Shown here one piece after another: positions 1 to 5,487 of a stretch of DNA of 5,487 bases. The stretch is from contig JBBDQZ010000044.1 in the NCBI GenBank assembly GCA_040905705.1, positions 1-5,487 on the forward strand. Direction: 5' to 3'. Source of the stretch: JBBDQZ01 sp040905705. GTDB lineage: Bacteria > Bacteroidota > Rhodothermia > Balneolales > Natronogracilivirgulaceae. The notes beneath the pieces are model-generated. The model searched no databases, was not told the origin of the DNA, and saw nothing but the letters and a program-made list of their open reading frames with translations. The position numbers and the translations under genes were made by a program. Within the stretch, counting starts at the first letter, position 1. Each line of letters begins with the position of its first letter.

Positions 1-385
1 TTTGTTCTTTAGGATCATTGATCTTCAGGTAAATATCATAGTCCCCGGCAGGAATGTTTCCAAATTCGGACATGTTGACTGAGAAGGACATATCATGCCA
101 TGCAGCGGTATTGTCTGCCCTGCTGTCCAAATCAGGACGCCAATCCCTCGCGTCAAGGTTCGTAAGGGCAATGTTAGACTCAGAACCGGCTTTGGGTTTC
201 AGAATAACCGACACATTTTTCCGGTTGACTATAGGACCAAAACCTACGTTCTGGATTTTTCCTTCGAACCTCAGGGTGCCGTTCTGATTTACCCATTCGC
301 TTGCTTTAGCCTCGCGCAGCACCAGGCGGTAGCCCATTCGGTCGCGGAAATATTCCAGTACGTTTTTGCCTTCATATACCGGATC
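1..385 (-). repeat. C-terminal module repeat, unit 1 (within copy A)
   Basis: This coding stretch aligns with 3799-4189 of copy B, with base 1 opposite 3799, at high DNA identity. There is one six-base length difference, in the loop after ARDW. Encoded protein identity with copy B over the module is about 78% by my count. The repeat continues beyond the left edge. Confidence 0.85.
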
Positions 386-1633
386 ATAGAGTACCCTTAC
401 AGTTTTATTATTATGAGGGAATGTGATATCCACATCAATTTTATCTTTTGTATAGGAAAAATCTTCAAGAACCTTCATCCGGCCTCCGGACCATTCTGCA
501 CACAGATAATTTGTTTGGCAAAAAGCAGATATATATAAAAGAGCCGGAGGTGTAGTATAAAAGAAAGCAGGGTCATAAGTACCTCCGCCTAATTCACCTC
601 CAAAGTAATTGTTTTGACCTCTGGCCAGATTAAAAAAATTGTCACGATCAAAATTACCTCTCATATAACTGTCGTCGAAGACACCGAAACGAGCCTCAGG
701 CGAGCCGGGTGATGCAGGTAAAATGATGCTATCCTGATCAATTGCCAAATGACCACCGATTGAATAACCTATGTCAGTCCCATTCCTGGCATTATACCAT
801 GCCACATACGGTCCCGCTTTTGCCATGATAGAGCGCGAAGGTGGAATCGCATCCAGCAACGCATTCAAAAGCATGACATTGGCTTCTGGATCCCGTGACA
901 AAGTAGATGTGTGGATTTCACCCCATGGCCCAAAAGTACCCGTGTCAATTACCATGATGATGTCTTCGAATTCATGGAAAATCGGCTTCAGTTGTAAAAG
1001 GTGATATTCTATCCAGGACAAATGCTCAAAGCCTGCTACCGTACACATTCCTTCCGGTTCGGTATCATATCTGCCATTGTAACTCCAACCCATCCCGTCG
1101 TACGTTGGGCGGAGATGGACGGTAAGGCCGGTTTTTTCTCTCACAAACAAAAGCGCTTCTCTCAATACAGCAAGTGCATCGTCTGTGATGGGTTGTGTGG
1201 TTCCGTATGTGATGGTACCCGTATTGTTGAGGCGCGACCGCGATGAAAAGTTACGCAAGTCAATATAGAATTGAACGACACCAGGCTCACACCTGACATT
1301 GGTTGTAACAACAGGTCTGCCCGGATTGACCCCGCCCAACGTGAGCGGTTGGTATTGCATCACCCACGGGTCACCTGTCCACTCGCTTATCGCCACTTTG
1401 CCGTTTACCGGAAGAACTAAAGGACCATCAGAAGTATGGTCATCATTGCTTTTGACAAAGCCTCTGTCCGGGTTCGGAATATCCACCGGATTCTCCGTAT
1501 AGTTAAGTGGCTGTAACTCAAGCTGGGCTGATTCTCTAAATGTATCATGATTCGGCCGAAAAGCCCCACCTGTTATCAATCCAGCACCGGCCAACCCTGT
1601 AAGCTTTAAAAAATATCTACGATTATTATTCAT
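1..1633 (-). CDS. Tat-exported DUF4874/DUF4832-type protein, copy A (3' end beyond window)
   Basis: I translated this frame by eye from the ATG at 1633-1631: 544 codons stay open to the window edge, so the gene is cut by the left boundary. By comparison with copy B about 30 residues are missing. The N-terminus is a Tat-type signal: twin Arg5-Arg6 followed by YFLK, then a Gly/Ala-rich hydrophobic stretch to about residue 25. Residues 43-59 carry the YTENPVDIPNPDRGF segment, resembling the NPERGF start typical of DUF4874. Residues 207-239 are strongly conserved with copy B and end in GPWGE (Glu239), followed by FDDSY (Asp320, Asp321). These acids at strand-end-like positions suggest a glycoside-hydrolase-like barrel, but no activity is established for the family. 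From Asp417 onward comes the C-terminal module shared with copy B and the fragment at 1915-2226, ending in a beta-sandwich-like GDYDIYLKIND stretch. No Shine-Dalgarno motif precedes the start. Likely periplasmic or secreted; substrate unknown. Confidence 0.85.
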   Translation of the reverse strand, partial: MNNNRRYFLKLTGLAGAGLITGGAFRPNHDTFRESAQLELQPLNYTENPVDIPNPDRGFVKSNDDHTSDGPLVLPVNGKVAISEWTGDPWVMQYQPLTLGGVNPGRPVVTTNVRCEPGVVQFYIDLRNFSSRSRLNNTGTITYGTTQPITDDALAVLREALLFVREKTGLTVHLRPTYDGMGWSYNGRYDTEPEGMCTVAGFEHLSWIEYHLLQLKPIFHEFEDIIMVIDTGTFGPWGEIHTSTLSRDPEANVMLLNALLDAIPPSRSIMAKAGPYVAWYNARNGTDIGYSIGGHLAIDQDSIILPASPGSPEARFGVFDDSYMRGNFDRDNFFNLARGQNNYFGGELGGGTYDPAFFYTTPPALLYISAFCQTNYLCAEWSGGRMKVLEDFSYTKDKIDVDITFPHNNKTVRVLYDPVYEGKNVLEYFRDRMGYRLVLREAKASEWVNQNGTLRFEGKIQNVGFGPIVNRKNVSVILKPKAGSESNIALTNLDARDWRPDLDSRADNTAAWHDMSFSVNMSEFGNIPAGDYDIYLKINDPKEQ

Positions 1634-1642
1634 GATTAATAT
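1628..1642. repeat. 15-bp inverted repeat, left arm
   Basis: ATTCATGATTAATAT here is the exact reverse complement of the sequence at 2224-2238. The arm contains the start codon of copy A. Together the two arms bracket the fragment and the 56-codon ORF. The sequence is A/T-rich, so chance is possible. Confidence 0.5.
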
Positions 1643-1914
1643 ATTTATATATTGTTTTTTATGTATTAAGAGAAATCTGGTTTTCCAATTTCATCCTTCA
1701 ACTCGATACCAAGATACCAATTGACTTTTCTCTTAAATAAGAAAGTACATCGGGTGTTAATGCCCGAGATGTTCCTTTCTCAATAAATTCTCGATTGATC
1801 CATGCACCCGAAGAAAAGCAATAAATAATTTTATGATTTCCATATGGGATAATTTTCAAATTTATCATAACTATTTCAATTTCAGTATTTTCTTATATTA
1901 AAATCACTCAAGGT
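1634..1914. other. A/T-rich spacer between DUF4832 fragment and copy A
   Basis: These 281 bases hold only the doubtful 56-codon ORF. The stretch next to copy A (about 1634-1670) is very A/T-rich, as expected of a Bacteroidota leader. One TAAATTTG string (minus strand, 1864-1857) matches the TAnnTTTG -7 element of Bacteroidota, but no -33 TTG is found at proper spacing and it lies inside the ORF. I see no convincing terminator. Confidence 0.5.
1698..1868 (-). CDS. Possible 56-residue ORF of unknown function
   Basis: An ATG at 1868-1866 opens a 56-codon frame ending in TGA at 1700-1698. The frame is open eight codons further upstream, to a TAA at 1895-1893. The peptide begins MINLKIIPYG and ends in LREKSIGILVSS; its middle has a plausible mix of charged and hydrophobic residues (GAWINREFIEKG, then TPDVLSYLREK), unlike random A/T-rich translation. 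I do not recognise the family, and there is no signal peptide or clear membrane segment. It lies between the detached DUF4832 fragment and the start of copy A, on the same strand, 64 bases before that start. It could be a small gene, the remnant of a longer gene lost in the rearrangements here, or chance. An imperfect hairpin (1748-1771) lies inside it. Confidence 0.3.
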   Translation of the reverse strand: MINLKIIPYGNHKIIYCFSSGAWINREFIEKGTSRALTPDVLSYLREKSIGILVSS

Positions 1915-2226
1915 CTACTTAACCGTCGTCGAGTCAATTAAGTTAGCGCCAAGGTCAGCATTCCAAATATCGTGATTCGCAAACTGTATAGAGCGCTTGT
2001 TAGCCCTTTGTTCTTTACGATCATTGATCTTCAGATAAATATTATAGTCCCCGGCAGGAACACTGCCAAAAGCGGATATATTAACTGAGAAGTTCAAATC
2101 ACGCCATGCCGCCGTATTGTCCGGCTTGCCGTTGCCACCCTCATCCGTCAGCCAATCCCTTGCGTAAAGGTTCGTAAGTGCCATGTAAGACTCAGAATCG
2201 GTTTTGGGTTTCAGAACATCCGAATA
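1915..2226 (-). pseudogene. Detached C-terminal fragment of a DUF4832-type gene
   Basis: This stretch matches the last 90-100 codons of copy B (about 88% DNA identity by eye against 3719-4010) and the corresponding part of copy A. In frame it reads VLKPKT, then MALTNLYARDW, NTAAWRDLNF, PAGDYNIYLKIND, NADLGANLI and a TAG stop at 1917-1915. Upstream, homology fades at about 2215-2226, where copies A and B continue into NRKNVSV; here an in-frame TAA (2229-2227) appears instead. The rest of the gene is absent, and the stop of the enolase-superfamily gene lies only about 17 bases further. The internal ATG at 2184 would give an 89-residue product, but it corresponds to an internal Met of copy B and has no evident start signal, so a remnant is likelier than a gene. 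The absence of internal stops or frameshifts suggests a fairly recent event or some constraint. A small change near 1966-1974 removes one codon relative to copy B. Confidence 0.8.
1915..2226 (-). repeat. C-terminal module repeat, unit 2 (free-standing)
   Basis: This is the shortest unit, in the same orientation as the other two and not attached to an upstream coding region. It aligns with 3698-4016 of copy B; base 2007 corresponds to base 1 of unit 1 and base 3799 of unit 3. Confidence 0.85.
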
Positions 2227-2238
2227 TTAATCATGAAT
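2224..2238. repeat. 15-bp inverted repeat, right arm
   Basis: ATATTAATCATGAAT is the exact reverse complement of 1628-1642. This arm sits exactly where homology of the DUF4832 fragment to its full-length relatives ends, just after the stop of the enolase-superfamily gene. Confidence 0.5.
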
Positions 2239-2243
2239 TATTT

Positions 2244-3530
2244 CTAAATAGGTTGATGTTTTCCTACAAATTCAGGATCAATGATTGCTCCCATACCAAG
2301 TCCTGTGGGCGCTTTCATCTTTCCATTCACTATTTCCATCGGTGCTGTGGGGCATTCGTAAACCACATTGGTTCTGAAACTTTTAAATTCGTGGTGTGGA
2401 TCAGCATTAGGGAGTGCCGACACAAAGAGCGCATTATAAAGAAATCCTAATCCTCCTCCCGATATGTGGGGTACACAAGATTTACCAAATGCATGTCCCA
2501 TAAGCGCCACTTTCATGGATAAAATGAAACCGCCAAAATAGTAAAGGTCTGGCTGTACGATGTCTAATCCGTCATGTGCCAATAACCATCTGAAGTTGTA
2601 GAAGCCTTGATCTTGCTCGCCATTTGCAATGGGCATGGTAAGCGTTTGGGTTACTTTTTTTATGTCTTCAAAATGATTAAACATCACGGGTTCTTCAAAA
2701 TATGCATAATTGTTTTCTTCCATTATCCTGCCTATTCTTATTGCCTCATCTACACTATAATAGCCATTGGCATCGGCATACAATGCCCAATCATCACCGT
2801 AATGTTTTCGTACCAGGGGAATCAGTTTTTCTGATTTTCCGGGGATTCCTCTGTAATGAATATCTCTATTCATTTCAACCATAAATCCTACTTTAATTTT
2901 TATAGCTTTCACATCGTATTGCGCCACTCTCTCCTTGATCCGTGCAAAATGTTCTTCCAAAGGCTGATCCCGGAATTCTGTAGCCATATATATTCCTACT
3001 TCAGTGTTATGAATATCACCTATCAATTGTGCTGCCGATTTATTGGCTATTTTCCCCATCATATCCAATATGGCAAATTCGACCATAGATATAGGAATAC
3101 CAACTGCCATACCATATAATCTGAAGTTAAGTCTGTATTCAAAGACCCTTTCCAAAAGAAGTTCTAACTCCCTGGCATCTTGTCCAAGAAAAAATGGTCG
3201 CACATTTCTCTGAAATACAGGAAGAAAGACTGCCGACAACCAATTCCCAACAGACAAACCTTCTGCTCCATCTTTTGAACGGACTCGACATAAATAATTA
3301 CCGTTGTATTCCAATATTTCGAGTGTTTCAATGATCACCGGATCGGGAAAAAGTTCTTTCTTGAAAATCGGCTGTTTTAATACTTGATCAAGTTTATCGA
3401 AACGAGCTTGAAGTTCGTCTTTTGAAAAAGATTTACTGGCATCAGATGGATAAGATACAAGCGGAAAGCCGGCTATGGCCGCTCCACCAGCTATGGAAGA
3501 AGTAATAAATTGACGTCTGGTTGTTGTCAT
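2244..3530 (-). CDS. Tat-exported mandelate racemase/muconate lactonizing-type enzyme (enolase superfamily)
   Basis: This 428-residue protein has every landmark of the mandelate racemase subgroup. Residues 1-30 form a Tat signal (TTTRRQFITSS, then a Gly/Ala-rich core), so the start at 3530 is well placed and the enzyme should act outside the cytoplasm. About 65-165 form the N-terminal capping domain. The barrel carries KIK (Lys211, Lys213), metal ligands at Asp253 (YADANG), Glu279/Glu280 (FEEP) and Glu305 (NGEQ), the Asp328-His355 dyad (QPD and PHISGGG), and Glu381 at the place of the electrophilic Glu317 of mandelate racemase. Family chemistry is Mg2+-assisted proton abstraction next to a carboxylate, usually acid-sugar dehydration or racemisation. 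The tail (VNGKMKAPTGLGMG) is typical. Substrate cannot be assigned. It lies between two DUF4874/DUF4832-type genes on the same strand, 63 bases after a possible 34-codon ORF. There is no Shine-Dalgarno motif; the start follows an 11-bp tandem repeat. It is somewhat longer than usual because of the signal. Confidence 0.92.
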   Translation of the reverse strand: MTTTRRQFITSSIAGGAAIAGFPLVSYPSDASKSFSKDELQARFDKLDQVLKQPIFKKELFPDPVIIETLEILEYNGNYLCRVRSKDGAEGLSVGNWLSAVFLPVFQRNVRPFFLGQDARELELLLERVFEYRLNFRLYGMAVGIPISMVEFAILDMMGKIANKSAAQLIGDIHNTEVGIYMATEFRDQPLEEHFARIKERVAQYDVKAIKIKVGFMVEMNRDIHYRGIPGKSEKLIPLVRKHYGDDWALYADANGYYSVDEAIRIGRIMEENNYAYFEEPVMFNHFEDIKKVTQTLTMPIANGEQDQGFYNFRWLLAHDGLDIVQPDLYYFGGFILSMKVALMGHAFGKSCVPHISGGGLGFLYNALFVSALPNADPHHEFKSFRTNVVYECPTAPMEIVNGKMKAPTGLGMGAIIDPEFVGKHQPI

Positions 3531-3532
3531 TA

Positions 3533-3554
3533 TGTATTAGTTCTGTATTAGTTT
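3533..3554. repeat. Two 11-bp tandem units just before the enzyme start
   Basis: TGTATTAGTTC is followed directly by TGTATTAGTTT on the plus strand. In gene orientation the leader reads AACTAATACA twice and then TA-ATG. A similar TTAATACATA string occurs at 1669-1660 upstream of copy A. The repeat may be part of an A/T-rich translation-initiation region or a recent small duplication. Confidence 0.6.
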
Positions 3555-3593
3555 CCTATTTAAGGCAACTTCTATTTAATTACCTAAAATGAT

Positions 3594-3698
3594 TTAGTTT
3601 ATACATAAATACCATTCCCATCCCGGATTTTGCCAGAAAATTTCATTGTTATCCTTCTTCTGCCACTCTGAAATAGGAAATTGACTTTGTTTGTTCAT
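3594..3698 (-). CDS. Possible 34-residue ORF overlapping the end of copy B
   Basis: The ATG at 3698-3696 shares one base with the TAA stop of copy B (TAATG), the classic arrangement for translational coupling. The frame runs 34 codons to TAA at 3596-3594. The peptide starts MNKQSQFPISEWQKK and ends with FWQNPGWEWYLCIN: four Trp, no signal peptide, and no family I recognise. It fills most of the 167-base gap between copy B and the enolase-superfamily gene. It may be a real coupled micro-ORF, the decayed end of a former gene, or a chance frame in A/T-rich spacer. The overlap and the unusual aromatic content are the only arguments for it. Confidence 0.25.
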   Translation of the reverse strand: MNKQSQFPISEWQKKDNNEIFWQNPGWEWYLCIN

Positions 3699-4189
3699 TA
3701 TTCATACCTGACTGACGTCGAGCCAATCAAGTTAGCGCCAAGGTCAGCATTCCAGCTATTTCCCTTATTCGCAAACTGTATACAGCGCTTGTTAGCGCTT
3801 TGTTCTTTCGGATCATTGATCTTCAGGTAAATATCATAGTCCCCGGCAGGCACACTGCCAAACGCGGACATGTTCATCGAGAAGTTCAAATCACGCCATG
3901 CCGCCGTATTGTCCGGCCTGCCGTTGCCTCCCTCATCCGCCAGCCAATCCCTCGCGTCAAGGTTTGTAAGGGCCATGTAAGAGTTAGAACCTGTTTTGGG
4001 TTTTAGAATAACCGATACATTTTTCCGGTTGACCACATTCCCAAAACCGACGTTTTGGATCTTCCCTTCGAACCTCAGGGTACCCTTCTGCTCTACCCAT
4101 TCGCTTGCCTTAGCCTCACGCAAGACCAACCGATACCCGAACCGGTCACGCATATATTCCAGCCCGGTTTTGCCGTCATATACCGGATC
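3698..4189 (-). repeat. C-terminal module repeat, unit 3 (within copy B)
   Basis: This is the complete unit, covering the last 163 codons and stop of copy B. It is a direct repeat of units 1 and 2, with unit starts separated by about 1.8 kb and 2.0 kb. Such spacing would permit homologous recombination that deletes or duplicates the genes between them. Confidence 0.85.
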
Positions 4190-5487
4190 AAAAATGGCCG
4201 TTTTAGTGGGACCGGTGAAAGGAGGCGTTGTTTCACTAGCTGATGCCGGAAACGTAACCGGCGCTGTGACGTTTTCTTCATTATAGATAAAATTACTCCA
4301 CCGCGAATAATTACCGTGTCGCATATTTGCCGCCGTTATCCGGAATTGTTGGGCTTCTATTATAGCGCCGGGCATATTGCCAAAAATATTATCGCCAATC
4401 CCGCCTTCCGTTTGAGTGATTGTGTTTCGTTTATGGAGCCAGGCGAAAAATCTGTAACGATCATCCGGGGTACGGTATCTGCCACTGTTCGTATAATTTG
4501 ATGCATAACTATCATCGAAATAACCCCAACGCGCCTCAGGTGTACCTTTTTCCGGAACAGGTATGGAGTCTATAACCGTATAAGTGGTCCCATAGGTAAG
4601 GTTATACCAAGACAAGAATACTCGCTGAGTTGTTAAAAGCATACGCGAATCGGGAACAACGTCTAAAAAGGTATCAAAAAGTTTCTTATTAGCCTCCGGA
4701 CTCAGAGACATCGGTGATGAGTGCTGTTCGCCCCATGGACCAAGCATCCCCGTTTTAACACTCATGATGATATCTTCGAATTCATGGAAAATGGGCTTAA
4801 GCTGCCATAGATGATATTCTATCCAGTCTTTGTCCGTATGGCCGGGTACATCACACATGGCCGATGGATTATTAGGAGTTACATATGCCGGTTCAGGACC
4901 ATGAATAAGTCCCTCTCTGAGATCTAAGTGGGGGTATCTGGAAGTTTCCAAATAACCAAACCCATTTCCGTCATACGAAAATTTCACAAAGGCCACACCG
5001 TTGCCGTCTCTCACCTTCTGAAGCAGGCCTCTTATATAATCAAGCGCATACTCTGTTAAGGGTTGAGTTTTTCCTGTTCGTGTGATTCCGGTGTCCGGGT
5101 CTTCAAATAATCCATCATCTTTGTAAGCTAAAGCACCTACCGCCGAGAGGAACGCGTTCGACGAAAAACGAGCCAAGTCAAAACCCATAAAAGAGATGGA
5201 AGGAAGGGCAGAGACCCCGGTACCGCCAGCGTAGTTTGGACTTAGATTTCGGCCATTATAAAATTGTGTCTCTTCGATATCATCACCTTCCACAGTACCA
5301 AGTGTTGCGAGTCCCACCAATGTCGCTCCATGGAATAGAACATCATTTGCATCAACTGGAACCAGATGATCTACTTCAGGTGTAGTGCCAAAATGTGTAG
5401 CGATACGCTGCCATCGGCCTCGATAGGGACCTCTGTCCGGATTCGGGATATCGACAGGATTCTCCGTATAGTCAAGCGGCTGTAACA
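3698..5487 (-). CDS. DUF4874/DUF4832-type protein, copy B (5' end beyond window)
   Basis: The frame is open from the right window edge to TAA at 3700-3698, giving 595 codons. By alignment with copy A about 40 N-terminal residues, probably including an export signal, lie outside. A TTG at 5320 is not the start: the frame continues upstream into LQPLDYTENPVDIPNPDRG, which matches copy A residues 40-58. Numbering from the first complete codon in the window, the DUF4874-like part covers roughly 1-225. The conserved WIEYHLWQLKPIFHEFED stretch leads to GPWGE (Glu253) and then FDDSY (Asp324, Asp325), candidate acids of a glycoside-hydrolase-like barrel. The shared C-terminal module starts at Asp433 (DPVYDGKTGLEY) and ends in GANLIGSTSVRYE. 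Full length would be about 635 residues, which suits this two-domain arrangement. It is the first gene of the visible same-strand cluster and probably extracytoplasmic. Function in carbohydrate processing is inferred from context; no family member's activity is known to me. Confidence 0.88.
   Translation of the reverse strand, partial: LQPLDYTENPVDIPNPDRGPYRGRWQRIATHFGTTPEVDHLVPVDANDVLFHGATLVGLATLGTVEGDDIEETQFYNGRNLSPNYAGGTGVSALPSISFMGFDLARFSSNAFLSAVGALAYKDDGLFEDPDTGITRTGKTQPLTEYALDYIRGLLQKVRDGNGVAFVKFSYDGNGFGYLETSRYPHLDLREGLIHGPEPAYVTPNNPSAMCDVPGHTDKDWIEYHLWQLKPIFHEFEDIIMSVKTGMLGPWGEQHSSPMSLSPEANKKLFDTFLDVVPDSRMLLTTQRVFLSWYNLTYGTTYTVIDSIPVPEKGTPEARWGYFDDSYASNYTNSGRYRTPDDRYRFFAWLHKRNTITQTEGGIGDNIFGNMPGAIIEAQQFRITAANMRHGNYSRWSNFIYNEENVTAPVTFPASASETTPPFTGPTKTAIFDPVYDGKTGLEYMRDRFGYRLVLREAKASEWVEQKGTLRFEGKIQNVGFGNVVNRKNVSVILKPKTGSNSYMALTNLDARDWLADEGGNGRPDNTAAWRDLNFSMNMSAFGSVPAGDYDIYLKINDPKEQSANKRCIQFANKGNSWNADLGANLIGSTSVRYE

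Noticed and set aside
95..538. 147-codon open frame on the plus strand
   Set aside because: It is antisense to the conserved C-terminal module of copy A, and its composition follows from that coding strand; there is no independent evidence for a gene.
1748..1771. Hairpin as a rho-independent terminator
   Set aside because: The stem is about 7 bp with a two-base bulge and an 8-base loop, has no T-run in either direction, and falls within a protein-like frame.
1857..1864. TAAATTTG as a Bacteroidota -7 promoter element for copy A
   Set aside because: It matches TAnnTTTG, but no TTG stands at about 19-21 bases upstream, and it would imply a leader of more than 200 bases.
1628..2238. Insertion sequence bounded by inverted repeats
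   Set aside because: No transposase coding sequence lies between the arms and no target-site duplication is visible; the content is a DUF4832 tail.
2178..3119. Several plus-strand open frames of 60-90 codons
   Set aside because: They lie opposite the enolase-superfamily gene, whose catalytic motifs establish the minus strand as coding; peptides are rich in Cys/His/Phe as expected of shadow frames.
1..4189. CRISPR or phase-variable array
   Set aside because: The repeats are long, coding, diverged by over 10% and separated by whole genes; no short regularly spaced repeats exist.
5318..5320. TTG as the start of copy B
   Set aside because: The same frame continues upstream into sequence homologous to copy A residues 40-58, so the true start is outside the window.

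Overview
The window looks like Bacteroidota chromosomal DNA. The grounds are two Tat-type signal peptides of the kind common in that phylum, starts preceded by A/T-rich sequence with no Shine-Dalgarno motif, and paired DUF4874/DUF4832 proteins, which are best known from Bacteroidota. Every gene I can support is on the minus strand. No RNA gene, CRISPR array, insertion sequence or convincing terminator was seen.

In transcription order (right to left): (1) 5487-3698 holds a DUF4874/DUF4832-type protein whose N-terminus lies beyond the right edge; (2) 3698-3594 holds a possible 34-codon ORF whose ATG overlaps the previous stop (TAATG); (3) 3530-2244 encodes a 428-residue Tat-exported member of the enolase superfamily, mandelate racemase subgroup, with a complete set of catalytic residues; (4) about 2226-1915 is a detached C-terminal fragment of the DUF4832-type gene, still open in frame but without the rest of the gene; (5) 1868-1698 holds a possible 56-codon ORF of unknown origin; (6) 1633-1 is a second DUF4874/DUF4832-type gene with its own Tat signal, whose last roughly 30 codons lie beyond the left edge.

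The most notable structure is a C-terminal coding module present three times in direct orientation (1-385, 1915-2226, 3698-4189). The two large paralogues are about 78% identical in protein over this module but much more diverged across most of the rest. The free-standing fragment follows one paralogue in some stretches and the other in others. This points to recombination or gene conversion between tandem paralogues, with the enolase-superfamily gene lying between them.

Functionally, the locus looks like an extracytoplasmic carbohydrate-processing cluster: two large proteins of a probable glycoside-hydrolase-like fold and one acid-sugar dehydratase or racemase-like enzyme. The substrate cannot be read from the sequence, and the joint function is an inference from gene order and shared export signals.
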